This document shows, piece by piece, positions 34,266-44,465 of a stretch of 64,000 nt of DNA (the stretch's first letter is position 1; each line of letters starts with the position of its first letter). The notes under the pieces are model-generated. The model did not search any database. It saw nothing but the letters and a program-made list of their open reading frames with translations, and had not been told where the DNA came from. The stretch covers positions 1-64,000 of the forward strand of contig NZ_AZEF01000010.1 of NCBI RefSeq assembly GCF_001434915.1, in the 5' to 3' direction. The DNA comes from Liquorilactobacillus capillatus DSM 19910 (lineage in GTDB: Bacteria; Bacillota; Bacilli; Lactobacillales; Lactobacillaceae). The position numbers and the translations under genes were made by a program.

Positions 34266-35126
34266 ATGTTAATCGCACTTATCCCTGCTATTACCTGGGG
34301 AAGTATCGGTTTGGTCAGTGGAAAAATAGGTGGAAATGCCAATCAACAGACATTAGGGATGACTATGGGTGCTTTAGTCTTTAGTCTTTTGACAACGTTT
34401 ATTTTTTGGAGTCATATTCAGGCGCATTTGTCATTCAAAGTAGGACTTGTAGGGCTTATCTCAGGACTATTCTGGAGTCTGGGTCAAAACCAGCAATTTC
34501 ATTCAATGAAAGCAATAGGAATATCGAAAACAGTGCCGTTATCAACGGGCTTACAGTTGTTATTTAATGCTCTAGCTGGAGTCGTTCTTTTCCATGAATG
34601 GCGGACAAGGGATCAGATAGCCATTGGCTCAACTGCTCTAGTAATTTTAATTATTGGTGCGACTTTGACTTCTTTACGTGATAAAAAGGCAGCCGCAATC
34701 GTAAAAAAAGATGAACAGATTACTGCCGGGATCAGGGCATTGGCATTGTCAACGGTCGGTTATGTCGGTTATACAGTTGTTGTCAACTGGGCGGGGGTTG
34801 ATGCTAAAGCGATGGTCTTGCCGCAAGCGTTAGGGATGGTTGTTGGCGCGAGTCTTTTTGCTTATGGAAAAGATGCCTTTCAAAAAGAAACTTTCAAAAA
34901 TATTGTAACGGGTTTGGTTTGGGGAACGGGGAATATTTTCATGTTCTTGGCTATCCCAGCTGTTGGTTTGGCTATTAGTTATTCTTTTTCACAGATGGGG
35001 ATTATTATTTCAACTTTCGGTAGTATCTTATTATTGGGCGAAAAGAAAACGAAGAAGGAACTTATTTATATTACGATTGGATCATTGATGATTATTAGTG
35101 GCGGAGTTTTGCTATCTCGTCTCTAA
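34266..35126 (+). CDS. glcU: GlcU/RbsU-type sugar uptake permease
   Basis: Membrane sugar importer of the GRP family (drug/metabolite transporter fold), 286 aa with ten hydrophobic segments. Typical features are the start LIALIPAITWGSIGLVSGKIGG, the FWSLGQNQQF segment and the WGTGNIFMFLAIPAVGLAISYS block. It probably takes up glucose without phosphorylation; ribose is possible. GAGG precedes the ATG. A weak hairpin (CTCTAAAT/ATTTAGAG at 35121-35144) follows. The neighbour pgi suggests a role in hexose supply. Confidence 0.88.
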   Translation: MLIALIPAITWGSIGLVSGKIGGNANQQTLGMTMGALVFSLLTTFIFWSHIQAHLSFKVGLVGLISGLFWSLGQNQQFHSMKAIGISKTVPLSTGLQLLFNALAGVVLFHEWRTRDQIAIGSTALVILIIGATLTSLRDKKAAAIVKKDEQITAGIRALALSTVGYVGYTVVVNWAGVDAKAMVLPQALGMVVGASLFAYGKDAFQKETFKNIVTGLVWGTGNIFMFLAIPAVGLAISYSFSQMGIIISTFGSILLLGEKKTKKELIYITIGSLMIISGGVLLSRL

Positions 35127-35234
35127 ATCATACTTAATTTAGAGTTAAATGAGTTTTTAAACGTATTTTTTAAGCTTTTATCCAGTTTTAATAAGTGATT
35201 TTAAGTGTAAATCATAATTTATCGTCAAAAAGTG

Positions 35235-35263
35235 CTTACAAGTTGGTTAAATTATTGTATAAT
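35235..35263 (+). promoter_or_regulatory. pgi promoter
   Basis: CTTACA (35235-35240), 17-nt spacer, TATAAT (35258-35263), 38 nt before the pgi start. Confidence 0.65.
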
Positions 35264-35301
35264 GATAGCGGTTAGATAAAACGCTAAAAGGGGAGATACT
35301 G

Positions 35302-36651
35302 ATGGCACATATAGCTTTTGACAGTTCAAATTTAACAAAATTTGTCCATGATAACGAATTAGGTGAAATGCAGGCACTCGTTACAGCAGCTGATACTGAA
35401 TTGCGCGAAGGGACAGGTGCTGGTAATGATTTTCGTGGTTTCTTAAATTTACCAGTTGACTACAATAAGGAAGAATTTGCACGAATTAAAACAGCAGCTA
35501 AGAAAATCCAGTCTGATTCAGATGTTCTCGTTGTAATCGGGATAGGTGGTTCGTACTTAGGGGCACGTGCAGCAATTGAGTTCTTGCATCATGGGTTCTT
35601 CAATATGTTACCAGCCGAAAAGAGAAATGCACCGCAAGTCTTCTTTGCTGGTAATTCAATCAGCTCATCGTATGTCCATGATTTAATTGAACTAATTGGT
35701 GACCGTGATTTTTCAGTTAACGTTATTTCTAAGTCAGGGACAACGACTGAACCGTCAATTGCTTTCCGTGTTTTCAAACAGAAATTGATTGAAAAATACG
35801 GAAAACAAGGAGCTAAAGAACGTATTTACGCTACAACTGATAAAGCACGAGGGGCTTTGAAGAAAGAATCTAGTGCAGAAGGTTATGAAACCTTTGTCAT
35901 TCCAGATGATGTCGGCGGCCGTTTCTCAGTGCTATCTCCAGTAGGATTGCTGCCAATTGCAGCTTCAGGTGCGAATATTGATGATTTAATGAAGGGTGCT
36001 GCTGATGCACGTGATGCATACAACAACGCTGATTTAAAGGAAAATGAAGCATATCAATATGCTGCTTTAAGAAATATTCTCTACCGCAAAGGTTATACAA
36101 CTGAAATTCTTGAGAATTATGAACCATCATTGCAGTACTTCTCTGAATGGTGGAAACAATTGATGGGTGAGTCTGAAGGTAAAGATCAAAAGGGTATTTA
36201 CCCTTCATCAGCTAACTTTTCAACAGATCTGCATTCTCTAGGTCAGTATATTCAAGAAGGCCGTCGGAATTTAATGGAAACAGTCGTTAAGGTGGGTAAG
36301 CCGAATCATGATGTTGAAATTCCCAAGGAAGAAGAAAACCTTGATGGATTAGGTTATCTAGAAGGCAAATCAATGGATTTTGTTAATACAAAAGCTTTCC
36401 AAGGTGTTGTTTTGGCTCATACTGATGGAGACGTTCCTAATATGGTTGTTAATATCCCTGATCAAACGGCTTATACATTAGGTTATACAATCTACTTCTT
36501 TGAAATCGCAGTTGCTATTTCTGGCTATTTGAACGGAATCAACCCATTTAACCAACCAGGTGTAGAAGCATACAAGCATAATATGTTTGCTCTTTTGAAC
36601 CGTCCTGGTTTTGAAGAATTAAGCAAAGAGTTAAATAAACGATTAAAGTAA
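35302..36651 (+). CDS. pgi: Glucose-6-phosphate isomerase
   Basis: Interconverts glucose-6-phosphate and fructose-6-phosphate in the cytoplasm. The 449-aa chain has two SIS domains with [31 protein letters not shown] (phosphate-binding serines), the conserved [14 protein letters not shown] signature, and [12 protein letters not shown] near the end with the catalytic Lys/His region. GGGGAG precedes the ATG. Usual length for the firmicute form. Monocistronic, with promoter and terminator. Confidence 0.96.
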   Translation: MAHIAFDSSNLTKFVHDNELGEMQALVTAADTELREGTGAGNDFRGFLNLPVDYNKEEFARIKTAAKKIQSDSDVLVVIGIGGSYLGARAAIEFLHHGFFNMLPAEKRNAPQVFFAGNSISSSYVHDLIELIGDRDFSVNVISKSGTTTEPSIAFRVFKQKLIEKYGKQGAKERIYATTDKARGALKKESSAEGYETFVIPDDVGGRFSVLSPVGLLPIAASGANIDDLMKGAADARDAYNNADLKENEAYQYAALRNILYRKGYTTEILENYEPSLQYFSEWWKQLMGESEGKDQKGIYPSSANFSTDLHSLGQYIQEGRRNLMETVVKVGKPNHDVEIPKEEENLDGLGYLEGKSMDFVNTKAFQGVVLAHTDGDVPNMVVNIPDQTAYTLGYTIYFFEIAVAISGYLNGINPFNQPGVEAYKHNMFALLNRPGFEELSKELNKRLK

Positions 36652-36697
36652 AAAAGCAGACTAAGCTGCTAGTAGCAAAAAATTTTTAAATAAGGCA

Positions 36698-36735
36698 AAG
36701 AGAGTTTGGGACAAAAGTCTCACACTCTTTTTTTA
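36698..36735 (+). terminator. pgi terminator
   Basis: AAAGAGAGTTTGGGAC with GTCTCACACTCTTT around an AAAA loop, followed by T7. The GGGACAAAAGTC apex is common among lactobacillus terminators. Confidence 0.85.
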
Positions 36736-36744
36736 TTTGATAAA

Positions 36745-36772
36745 TTAAATTGGGGGGGGACTGGTATATAAT
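36745..36772 (+). promoter_or_regulatory. Putative hisK promoter with G8 spacer tract
   Basis: TTAAAT (36745-36750), 16-nt spacer and TATAAT (36767-36772). The spacer holds an uninterrupted run of eight G (36752-36759). Slippage in the run would alter the -35/-10 spacing. Confidence 0.5.
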
Positions 36773-36858
36773 GAATTTAATCTTATGATAGTTATGGTAA
36801 AAATAAAAGCATAATTAGTTGTTTAAAATTAATCTTTTCTTAAAGGCGGGATGAGTAA

Positions 36859-37689
36859 ATGAAAATAGAGGGGCATACACATACGGAATTATGTCCGCAT
36901 GGAAGTGGAGAACCAGTTGAAAAAATGATTCGAAAGGCAATCAGTTTAGGGTTTGATCAGTATTGTATAACTGAACATGCACCTTTACCACAAGGTTTTA
37001 GCCGTAAGTATGGTGGAAGTAAAGAAGGACTAACCACGGCATCATTGGCTTGGGATGATCTAGAAGCTTATTTTGCATTAACGGAAAAGTTAAAGCAAAA
37101 GTATGCTAGTCAAATTCAGATCAGTATTGGTTTTGAAGTTGATTATTTACCTGACTTTGAGGCTGAAACACGAGCTTTTTTGAATGAGTATGGCAAACGG
37201 ACCCAGCAAAATATCTTATCAGTACATTTTATGGCAGGAAAAGATGAAAAACTATGGTGTTTGGATTATACGACTAAGGATTTTGCAGAAGGGTTCAAAA
37301 ATCTTTTGGCTCAACCGTACCAATTATATCAAGCTTATTTAGAACTTGTATCCCAATCCATTATGGCAGATTTAGGTAAATATCAGCCCCAACGAATCGG
37401 ACATATGAGTTTGATAAAAAAATATCAAGACTATTTTAAACTACCAGAAGAATTTAATGCAGCTAATATTGAATTAATTAAAAAAATATTAGATCTTATT
37501 AAACAACAGGGTAGAGAACTGGATTTTAACACAGCAGGCTTATACAAAGAGTTTTGCAATGATTTTTATCCAGGGAAGCAAATAGCAGAATTGGCCCTGC
37601 AGAAAAAGGTCCCATTAATTTTTGGCTCTGATGCACATAGTATCATAGAGGTTGGTCATGGATATCATCTGAAAAATATTTTTAATTAG
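36859..37689 (+). CDS. hisK: Histidinol-phosphatase, PHP family
   Basis: Removes phosphate from L-histidinol phosphate, the penultimate stage of histidine synthesis. The 276-aa PHP protein has the metal motifs GHTHTELCPHG, ITEHAP, GFEVDYLP, SVHFMAG and FGSDAHS, covering the trinuclear metal site. It has its own promoter and is separated from the hisZ operon by a T-box leader, so it may escape T-box control. Without it the operon would lack this activity, because the hisB here is the single-function dehydratase. Confidence 0.92.
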   Translation: MKIEGHTHTELCPHGSGEPVEKMIRKAISLGFDQYCITEHAPLPQGFSRKYGGSKEGLTTASLAWDDLEAYFALTEKLKQKYASQIQISIGFEVDYLPDFEAETRAFLNEYGKRTQQNILSVHFMAGKDEKLWCLDYTTKDFAEGFKNLLAQPYQLYQAYLELVSQSIMADLGKYQPQRIGHMSLIKKYQDYFKLPEEFNAANIELIKKILDLIKQQGRELDFNTAGLYKEFCNDFYPGKQIAELALQKKVPLIFGSDAHSIIEVGHGYHLKNIFN

Positions 37690-37692
37690 TAC

Positions 37693-37721
37693 TTGACAGT
37701 TATTTAAAATGAAGTTAGAAT
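37693..37721 (+). promoter_or_regulatory. His operon promoter P1
   Basis: TTGACA, 17-nt spacer, TAGAAT: a near-consensus promoter beginning 3 nt after the hisK stop. Confidence 0.7.
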
Positions 37722-37735
37722 GAGTTTAATTAAAT

Positions 37736-37765
37736 TTGGATAAACTTTTTTTAATATAATATAAT
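37736..37765 (+). promoter_or_regulatory. His operon promoter P2 (candidate)
   Basis: TTGGAT (37736-37741), 18-nt spacer, TATAAT (37760-37765). Its start site would coincide with the 5' end of the folded T-box leader near 37772. Confidence 0.5.
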
Positions 37766-37771
37766 ATATAG

Positions 37772-38025
37772 TGATTAGAAGAGTAATTGTTAGCCGCTCC
37801 TGAAGAGAGCCCTTGCTGCTGAGAAAAGGGTGGATGCTGATAATGAAACACATCTATGAATTAATAAGCTGAACGAGTAATTTAATTACTTTACTAAGGT
37901 TATTCGACTAGGATCGTTATCCTGTTGATTAATTCAACATGAGATTTATTTTGTGAAAAATAAATAAATTGAGGTGGAACCACGATAATTCGTCCTCTTA
38001 GCATTTTGCTAAGAGGACTTTTTTT
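37772..38025 (+). promoter_or_regulatory. T-box leader of the histidine operon
   Basis: tRNA-sensing riboswitch. The T-box sequence GAGGTGGAACCACG lies at 37971-37984, followed by the terminator GTCCTCTTAGC/GCTAAGAGGAC and T7 (37992-38025). In stem I, a CAC triplet at 37849-37851 followed by A fits a histidine specifier. Uncharged tRNA-His (gene at 747-820) would stabilise the antiterminator and turn on hisZGDBHAFIEC. Terminator stem is a perfect 11-bp helix. Confidence 0.93.
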
Positions 38026-38046
38026 ACTTTAAGGAGGGAAAATAAG

Positions 38047-39219
38047 ATGCACAAGATAAACTTACCTTTAGGGACACGTGCCGAATTTGGTGAACGAGCT
38101 GTTAAAAAGCAACTGTTGATAACGAAATTACAACAGTACCTTCAAAAAAGAAATTTCATGAAAGTTAATACACCATTACTAGAGTATCAAGAGGTTTTTA
38201 CCAATTTTGATTTAAAACAAATGCGAACATATCAGTTGCTTGATAAAAATAATAAGACCGTTGTTTTGCGACCAGATCTGACACTGCCGATTGCACGATT
38301 GTTAACGACAACTAATATTAAATTACCACAAAAATTTTATTATGTAGGTGATCTATTTAAAATCGCCAAAGAGTTGTCAGGGAGAAATAATCAGATGACA
38401 CAGGCGGGAATTGAATTAGTTGGTTATTCATCTTTAAAAGCGGAACTGGAATGTTTACTTTTAATTAACCGGATAAGTCAGAAATGGTTGAACGGTCAGG
38501 TCAAACTTGAAATTAGCCATGCGTATTTTACAGATAGTATCTTAGATAGTTTAACTGCAGATACAGCACTTAAAGAAAAAATAAAAAATGAACTTTATCG
38601 AAAAAGAATCCCTGAGTATCAACGACTGATTAAACGTTTTGAGAAAACGACAAGTTATGTGTTTCTTCAAAAGTGGCCGCGTCTTTTTGGAGAAACTAGT
38701 GCTATTAAAAAAATGCTTATAGGTATTAAGCTACCAAAAGAAGCGGCTCATTTCTTAAACGAAACGTTAGCGATTGCCAAGTTAGCTACGAAGCTCCCCA
38801 ATCAAAAGGTAATCGTTGATTTAAGTATTGCACCACCGCAACCGTATTATACAGGCATAACTTTCAAGGGATTTGTAGATGAAATCCCTGAGTATCTTTT
38901 TAGCGGAGGACGTTACGATCAACTATTAGAAAGCTTTCAAGCGCAACCGGAACCTGCCGTGGGGATGGGGATTGATATCGATCTTTTGGCTGAAGTAATT
39001 ACGGTTAAGAGTACCCAGAGAGAAAAGAAATACTTATTTTTTGAACCTGATCAAATAAAAGAGGTTGCGGAACAGCTTTTGCAAGACATAAGTTATGAAC
39101 TACTTTTAGAAGATGATCTCGAAAAAGCTAAGAAAAAAGTTCGTTTAGAAAATGCTGCATTATTTAAAATAAGTGAGCGAGGTGAAGTTGAAAATGTCAT
39201 TAAAAATAGCTCTAACTAA
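38047..39219 (+). CDS. hisZ: ATP phosphoribosyltransferase regulatory subunit
   Basis: HisRS-like protein without tRNA synthetase function that partners short HisG in the first step of histidine synthesis. The 390-aa chain has the class II aaRS core: motif 2-like FYYVGDLFKIAKELSGRNNQMTQAGIE and the SGGRYDQLLESF motif 3 region. AAGGAGGG precedes the ATG. First gene behind the T-box. It overlaps hisG by 26 nt. Confidence 0.93.
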   Translation: MHKINLPLGTRAEFGERAVKKQLLITKLQQYLQKRNFMKVNTPLLEYQEVFTNFDLKQMRTYQLLDKNNKTVVLRPDLTLPIARLLTTTNIKLPQKFYYVGDLFKIAKELSGRNNQMTQAGIELVGYSSLKAELECLLLINRISQKWLNGQVKLEISHAYFTDSILDSLTADTALKEKIKNELYRKRIPEYQRLIKRFEKTTSYVFLQKWPRLFGETSAIKKMLIGIKLPKEAAHFLNETLAIAKLATKLPNQKVIVDLSIAPPQPYYTGITFKGFVDEIPEYLFSGGRYDQLLESFQAQPEPAVGMGIDIDLLAEVITVKSTQREKKYLFFEPDQIKEVAEQLLQDISYELLLEDDLEKAKKKVRLENAALFKISERGEVENVIKNSSN

Positions 39220-39859
39220 GGGGCGGGTCGAAAAGAAGGTTATACCGTTATTAGAACATGCGGGAATCAATTGTGTACCTTTAAAAAATAAAAAAAGAAA
39301 ACTGATCATTCAGTGTAATAACGGTGAGTTTGAATTTATCTTAGCAAAGGGACCAGACGTTACAACTTATTTGAATGCAGGTGTAGCTGATATTGGGATC
39401 GTTGGCAGTGATATTCTTGAAGAGCAGCAAAATGAACAGTATGAGCTATTAGATCTAGAAACTGGTAAGTGTCAATTTGTCTTAGCTTCAACGGCAGACT
39501 TTGACGTTGATAGCCCTGAACGTAAAATAATTGGGACAAAATACCCACTGATAACTAAGCGGTATTTTGAATCATTGGGGCAAGATGTTGAAATTATAAA
39601 AATCGAAGGCTCAGTGGAACTAGCACCGTTAATAGGTTTAGCAGATGCTATTGTTGATATTACTGAAACAGGCACGACATTAAAAGAGAATAATTTAAAA
39701 ATATTTGATTATTTGAATAAGATTTCGACTCATTTGGTTGTCAATCGAATGTCACTTAAGCAGCATTCCCGAGAGATATTTAATTTGACAGATCAGTTGG
39801 AGAAAGCCGTTTTAGAAGAAAAAAGTAAAGGGGAATTAAGTACAGATGAAAATTTATAA
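39194..39859 (+). CDS. hisG: ATP phosphoribosyltransferase, short form
   Basis: Catalyses condensation of ATP with PRPP, the committed step of histidine synthesis. The 221-aa length marks the short form, which needs HisZ. Motifs: IALTKGR at the N terminus, DIGIVGSDILEE and the PRPP loop DAIVDITETGTTLKEN. Start ATG 39194 with GAGGTG upstream, within the end of hisZ; the in-frame GTG at 39173 has no site. It overlaps hisD by 14 nt. Confidence 0.95.
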   Translation: MSLKIALTKGRVEKKVIPLLEHAGINCVPLKNKKRKLIIQCNNGEFEFILAKGPDVTTYLNAGVADIGIVGSDILEEQQNEQYELLDLETGKCQFVLASTADFDVDSPERKIIGTKYPLITKRYFESLGQDVEIIKIEGSVELAPLIGLADAIVDITETGTTLKENNLKIFDYLNKISTHLVVNRMSLKQHSREIFNLTDQLEKAVLEEKSKGELSTDENL

Positions 39860-41135
39860 TGAATCATTAACTGAAATGAAAAAGATCGTTCGTCGTTATA
39901 CAATACAGACGACAGATTTAGAGATAGAAAAACAAGTTGCACAGATTATTGAAAAAGTTAGAACAAAGGGTGATGAAGCACTTAAATCTTATGAAAAACA
40001 ATTTGATAAAGTTGAGCTTGATGGCTTGCGTATCTCGAGCAGCCAATTAGATGAAGCTTACCAAAATATTTCACCTGATTTAAAAGATGCCCTCCAGCTA
40101 GCTAAGCATAATATTATTGCCTATCATAAGATGGAATTAGAACATGGCTTTATTGATGCTAAACTGCCGGGGATCATTCGTGGTCAAAAAGTTACCCCAT
40201 TACAGCGTGTTGGCTTATATGTTCCAGGCGGAACTGCAGCATATCCCTCAACTATTTTGATGAATGCTTTACCAGCTAAAATAGCTGGTGTGGATGAGAT
40301 TATCATGGTAACTCCACCACAAAAAGATGGGGTAGCACCGGCTGTTTTAGCGGCTGCTAAAGTTGCTGGCGTAACGGCTGTTTATCAAATAGGCGGAGCA
40401 CAAGCCATTGCGGCATTGGCTTATGGAACTGAATCAATTCCACGTGTTAATAAAATAGTTGGCCCGGGAAATATTTTTGTGGCAACAGCTAAGAAGCAAG
40501 TTTTTGGGCAAGTTGCGATTGATATGGTAGCCGGGCCTTCAGAGATTGGAATTTTGGCTGATCAAACAGCTGATGCTAAACAACTGGCAGCAGACTTGTT
40601 ATCACAGGCAGAACATGATAAGCGTGCACGTGCGATTTTAATTACAAATAGTCAGACATTAGCTACTGCAGTTAGCGGTGAAGTTGAAAAACAGCTTATG
40701 ACACTACCACGTAAGGCAATAGCTGAAGTTGCCATCAAGGAACGGAGCTTTATTGCAATCATGGATTCAGTTGCAGAGATGTTTACATTAATGAATGATG
40801 TGGCCCCTGAGCACTTAGAGGTGCAATTAGCCGATCCAATGCAATACCTCAGTTCGATCCGTAATGCGGGCTCAGTTTTCTTGGGTAAGTACGCTTCGGA
40901 GCCTTTAGGTGATTATGTGGCCGGACCTAATCATGTATTACCAACTGGTGGAACAGCTAAGTTTTCATCACCTTTAGGAGTCTATGATTTTATCAAAAAA
41001 ACATCTTTTATCCAATTTTCAAAAGAGGCTTTGCGTAAAGATCTCAAGGCAATTACAACTTTAGCCCGAACGGAAGGACTTGAAGCACATGCACGAGCAG
41101 TTGAGTCTAGATTTAAAGGAGATGATGATCAATGA
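39846..41135 (+). CDS. hisD: Histidinol dehydrogenase
   Basis: NAD- and zinc-dependent enzyme performing the last two oxidations from L-histidinol to L-histidine. The 429-aa protein has [29 protein letters not shown], the signature [17 protein letters not shown]...[20 protein letters not shown] and the late [17 protein letters not shown]. Start overlaps hisG; AAAGGGG is the ribosome site. It overlaps hisB by 4 nt. Confidence 0.96.
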   Translation: MKIYNESLTEMKKIVRRYTIQTTDLEIEKQVAQIIEKVRTKGDEALKSYEKQFDKVELDGLRISSSQLDEAYQNISPDLKDALQLAKHNIIAYHKMELEHGFIDAKLPGIIRGQKVTPLQRVGLYVPGGTAAYPSTILMNALPAKIAGVDEIIMVTPPQKDGVAPAVLAAAKVAGVTAVYQIGGAQAIAALAYGTESIPRVNKIVGPGNIFVATAKKQVFGQVAIDMVAGPSEIGILADQTADAKQLAADLLSQAEHDKRARAILITNSQTLATAVSGEVEKQLMTLPRKAIAEVAIKERSFIAIMDSVAEMFTLMNDVAPEHLEVQLADPMQYLSSIRNAGSVFLGKYASEPLGDYVAGPNHVLPTGGTAKFSSPLGVYDFIKKTSFIQFSKEALRKDLKAITTLARTEGLEAHARAVESRFKGDDDQ

Positions 41136-41716
41136 GAAAAGCTACGATAACACGTAAAACAGCTGAAACACAGATTAGTATCAGCCTTGACCTCGACCAA
41201 CAAACAGGTATTGAGATTGAAACAGGTGTTGGTTTTTTTGATCATATGCTGACTTTGTTTGCTAAGCACGGACGATTTGGACTAAAAGTTAAGGCGACCG
41301 GGGACTTGAATGTTGATGCACATCATACGGTAGAGGACACGGGAATTGTTTTAGGAGAATGTTTTAAACAAGCGCTGGGTAAAAAAGAACAAATTGAACG
41401 TTATGGAACAGCATTTGTTCCGATGGATGAGACATTAGGGCGTGTTTGTGTTGACTTGAGCGGTCGTTCTTACCTTATCTTTAATGCTGAATTAACGAAT
41501 CCACGTCTAGGAAGCTTTGAAACAGAAATTGTTGAAGACTTTTTTCAAGCGGTAGCCTTTAGCACTGAAATGAATTTACATGCTGAAGTTTTATATGGTC
41601 GCAATACGCACCATAAGATAGAAAGTTTATTTAAGGCTTTTGGAAGAGCCATGCGGCAGGCAGTTACGCTTAATCCTGAAATTCAAGGAGTTAATTCAAC
41701 AAAGGGTGTGATCTAA
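41132..41716 (+). CDS. hisB: Imidazoleglycerol-phosphate dehydratase
   Basis: Manganese enzyme that dehydrates imidazoleglycerol phosphate to imidazoleacetol phosphate. The 194-aa protein is single-function, with metal motifs [19 protein letters not shown] and [17 protein letters not shown]. There is no phosphatase domain, which fits the separate hisK gene. ATGA overlap with hisD. Confidence 0.96.
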   Translation: MRKATITRKTAETQISISLDLDQQTGIEIETGVGFFDHMLTLFAKHGRFGLKVKATGDLNVDAHHTVEDTGIVLGECFKQALGKKEQIERYGTAFVPMDETLGRVCVDLSGRSYLIFNAELTNPRLGSFETEIVEDFFQAVAFSTEMNLHAEVLYGRNTHHKIESLFKAFGRAMRQAVTLNPEIQGVNSTKGVI

Positions 41717-42328
41717 ATGATAACGCTAGTGGATTACGATGCAGGAAATACCTATAATTTACAAAAGGCTTTTGCTTATATTGGAGTTGAAACAAAATTA
41801 ACCGACGATCCTGCTGAATTACTCGCGAGCGAGGCCATTATTCTACCAGGGGTCGGAGCATTTCAAAAAGCAATGAGCATCTTGGAAACTAAAAAACTGG
41901 ATGTTACTCTGCGTAAAGCAGTGGGGAAGGGAATTCCTTTATTAGGAATATGCTTAGGGATGCAGCTGCTTTTTGATTCTTCTAGCGAATATGGCGTTAC
42001 TGAAGGGTTGCATTTAATTCCAGGAACAGTCAGGGGACTACCAGAGAAAAAAGGTTTTAAAATACCACAAATGGGCTGGAATAAAAATAGGCTTTGTCAG
42101 CCTCATTCTGAATTCAAGATATTAGAGAACAAATATACTTATTTTGTGCATTCTTACTATGCAAAGTGTGCGTCAAAATATGTTATCTCAGAAGTGGAAT
42201 ATTCAGTTGCTGTTCCAGCAGTTGTTCAAAAGGAAAATGTTTTTGGGATGCAATTTCATCCTGAAAAAAGTGGGCAAGTAGGGCTTGACCTGCTGAAAAC
42301 ATTCGTTGAAAGGATAGTGATTAAATGA
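41717..42328 (+). CDS. hisH: Imidazole glycerol phosphate synthase, glutaminase subunit
   Basis: Class I glutamine amidotransferase that feeds ammonia to HisF. The 203-aa protein has the catalytic Cys79 in GICLGMQLLF, the oxyanion loop PGVGAF and FHPEKSG with the triad His/Glu. It starts immediately after the hisB stop and overlaps hisA by 4 nt. Confidence 0.96.
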   Translation: MITLVDYDAGNTYNLQKAFAYIGVETKLTDDPAELLASEAIILPGVGAFQKAMSILETKKLDVTLRKAVGKGIPLLGICLGMQLLFDSSSEYGVTEGLHLIPGTVRGLPEKKGFKIPQMGWNKNRLCQPHSEFKILENKYTYFVHSYYAKCASKYVISEVEYSVAVPAVVQKENVFGMQFHPEKSGQVGLDLLKTFVERIVIK

Positions 42329-43038
42329 TTTTTCCAGCGATTGATCTGCAAGGAGGAAAAAGTGTCCGTTTATTTCAAGGGGACTTTACAAGAAAAATAT
42401 TAATTAATGAAGATCCTGTTGAACAAGCCCAGAAAATTAATGAGAGCGGACTATCCCAGCTTCATTTAGTTGATTTAGATGGTGCTAAAGCGGGGAAACC
42501 GCAGAATTTAAATGTAATTAAGCATATCAGAGAAAAATTTGAAGGGCTAATAGAACTTGGCGGTGGAATCCGAAACTTTGAACAGTTAAGATCCTATTTA
42601 GGATTAGGTTTGAATCGCATTATTATTGGCTCAGCAGCTTTAAAGGATCCTAATTTTGTAAAAAAAGCACTTGCCCAATACGGAGCTGAAAAAATAGTTA
42701 TTGGTGTCGACGGAACGAATGGTAAAGTTGCGATCAATGGTTGGTTAGAGCAATCTGAAACAACGATGATGGACTTAATCGCTGCGATGCGCCAAGTAGG
42801 TGCACGACATTTTATTGTAACTGATGTTGCTCGTGATGGAACGATGCAAGGAGCTAACGTTGAACTTCTTTTAGGTTTAAAAAGGTCTTTTCAAGATTGC
42901 AATATTATCGCCTCAGGTGGCGTGCGCAACTTAGAGGATATTAAAAATCTAAGAAAGAATGGTATTGATGACATAATTGTTGGAAAGGCACTTTACGAAG
43001 GCGAGTTAACCTTAAAACAGATTGCTGAGGTGGAATGA
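42325..43038 (+). CDS. hisA: ProFAR isomerase
   Basis: (Beta-alpha)8 barrel isomerase converting ProFAR to PRFAR. The 237-aa chain has the catalytic Asp in [18 protein letters not shown] and the second in [14 protein letters not shown], plus phosphate sites LGGGIRN and ASGGVRN. Overlaps hisH by 4 nt. hisF follows after one base. Confidence 0.96.
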   Translation: MIFPAIDLQGGKSVRLFQGDFTRKILINEDPVEQAQKINESGLSQLHLVDLDGAKAGKPQNLNVIKHIREKFEGLIELGGGIRNFEQLRSYLGLGLNRIIIGSAALKDPNFVKKALAQYGAEKIVIGVDGTNGKVAINGWLEQSETTMMDLIAAMRQVGARHFIVTDVARDGTMQGANVELLLGLKRSFQDCNIIASGGVRNLEDIKNLRKNGIDDIIVGKALYEGELTLKQIAEVE

Positions 43039-43039
43039 A

Positions 43040-43798
43040 ATGCTGGCTAAAAGGATAATTCCGTGTCTGGATATTGACAATAATAGGGTAAAAAAAGGTA
43101 TAAATTTCGTTAACTTAGCAGATGTTGGTGACCCGGCAACGATTGCTGCAGAGTATGAACGTCAAGGGGCCGATGAGCTGGTTTTCCTTGATATTACCGC
43201 AACTAATCAAAAAAGGGCAACAATGATAGATGTTGTTGAGAATGTTTCACGTCAAGTGTTTATGCCGCTAACGGTTGGCGGTGGGGTCAAGGATTTAATT
43301 GATATGCAAAAACTACTTAAAGCAGGTGCCGATAAAATAGCCTTGAATTCAGCTGCAGTTGCCAATCCACAGTTAATCCAGGCGGGAGCTAAAAAATTTG
43401 GCAATCAATGTATTGTAGTTGCGATTGATGTGAAAAAAGACCCAGGTACCGCACACCGGCGAGTTTATACACATGGTGGCAAACAAGCAACAGAAATGGA
43501 TGCGATTGAGTGGGCTAAGCAAGCTGTGGCTTTAGGTGCTGGGGAGCTCCTTGTTACAAGTATGGACAAGGATGGGACTAAAACCGGTTTTGATGTTGAA
43601 TTATATCGGGAAATAGCTGCGGTTGTGGATGTTCCGTTGATTGCATCGGGTGGAGCAGGTAAGATAGCCGATTTTACTAAAATCTTTACAGAAGCACCAG
43701 TTGATGGTGCACTAGCTGCATCAGTTTTTCACTTTGGAGAATTGACAATTCCACAAGTTAAACAAGCTTTAACTGCTGCGGGGGTGAACGTCAGATGA
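43040..43798 (+). CDS. hisF: Imidazole glycerol phosphate synthase, cyclase subunit
   Basis: Cyclase that combines PRFAR with HisH-derived ammonia to give IGP and AICAR. The 252-aa barrel has [17 protein letters not shown] with catalytic Asp, [22 protein letters not shown] with the second catalytic Asp, and ASGGAG. Start ATG 43040 is two bases after the hisA stop with GAGGTGGAA upstream; the longer frame from 43022 is not needed. Overlaps hisI by 4 nt. Confidence 0.96.
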   Translation: MLAKRIIPCLDIDNNRVKKGINFVNLADVGDPATIAAEYERQGADELVFLDITATNQKRATMIDVVENVSRQVFMPLTVGGGVKDLIDMQKLLKAGADKIALNSAAVANPQLIQAGAKKFGNQCIVVAIDVKKDPGTAHRRVYTHGGKQATEMDAIEWAKQAVALGAGELLVTSMDKDGTKTGFDVELYREIAAVVDVPLIASGGAGKIADFTKIFTEAPVDGALAASVFHFGELTIPQVKQALTAAGVNVR

Positions 43799-44121
43799 AT
43801 TATCCTAATTTTAAAAAGGGACTTTTAACGACGGTTGTTATTGACTCAAGTTCACGGGAAGTCTTGATGGTAGCTTGGATGAATGAAGAAAGTTATCGTA
43901 AAACACTTAGTACTGAGCAGACCTGGTTTTGGTCAAGGTCACGGCAAAAACTATGGCATAAAGGAGAGGAAAGTGGGCATACACAAAAGGTTAATAAAAT
44001 GACGCTGGATTGTGATAAAGATACACTACTTGTTGAAGTTACACCCAATGGACCGGCATGTCACACTGGGCAGACAAGTTGTTTTTTTAATAAAGTTGAT
44101 TTAAAAAATAGGAGGAACTAA
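43795..44121 (+). CDS. hisI: Phosphoribosyl-AMP cyclohydrolase
   Basis: Zinc enzyme opening the adenine ring of PR-AMP. The 108-aa single-domain protein has [39 protein letters not shown] (metal site) and [13 protein letters not shown] (zinc cysteines). HisI and HisE are separate genes here, whereas many bacteria have a fusion. ATGA overlap with hisF; 2 nt before hisE. Confidence 0.95.
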   Translation: MNYPNFKKGLLTTVVIDSSSREVLMVAWMNEESYRKTLSTEQTWFWSRSRQKLWHKGEESGHTQKVNKMTLDCDKDTLLVEVTPNGPACHTGQTSCFFNKVDLKNRRN

Positions 44122-44123
44122 TT

Positions 44124-44444
44124 ATGCAAGACTTAGAAGAATTATACAAACTAGTTTTAGAAAGAAAGAACAATCCTAAAAAAGGATCATATACCGATTA
44201 CCTTTATACTAAAGGGTTAGATAAAATTTTAAAGAAAGTAGGAGAAGAAGCAACTGAAGTAGTTGTAGCAGCAAAAAACCCTGACCGCAATGAATTGATT
44301 TATGAAACGGCAGATTTGCTTTATCACGTAATGGTTTTATTAGCTGAACAAAAAGTTTCATACGATGAAATAAAAAAAGAACTTGCAAAACGTGAAGGAT
44401 TAATGAGTAAAACGAAAGATCGCCCAGAAATCACAGACTTGTAA
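44124..44444 (+). CDS. hisE: Phosphoribosyl-ATP diphosphatase
   Basis: Hydrolyses PR-ATP to PR-AMP, second step of histidine synthesis. The 106-aa all-alpha MazG-like protein has the metal motif GEEATEVVVAAKN with later E-x-x-D in YETADLLYH. AGGAGG overlaps the hisI stop region, 6 nt before the ATG. Confidence 0.95.
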   Translation: MQDLEELYKLVLERKNNPKKGSYTDYLYTKGLDKILKKVGEEATEVVVAAKNPDRNELIYETADLLYHVMVLLAEQKVSYDEIKKELAKREGLMSKTKDRPEITDL

Positions 44445-44465
44445 AAGAGAAAAGAGGTAGCTTAG

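Noticed and set aside
35897-36208. 103-aa ORF on the minus strand inside pgi
   Set aside because: It lies wholly within a highly conserved coding sequence, has no ribosome site and has a composition that mirrors the pgi codons.
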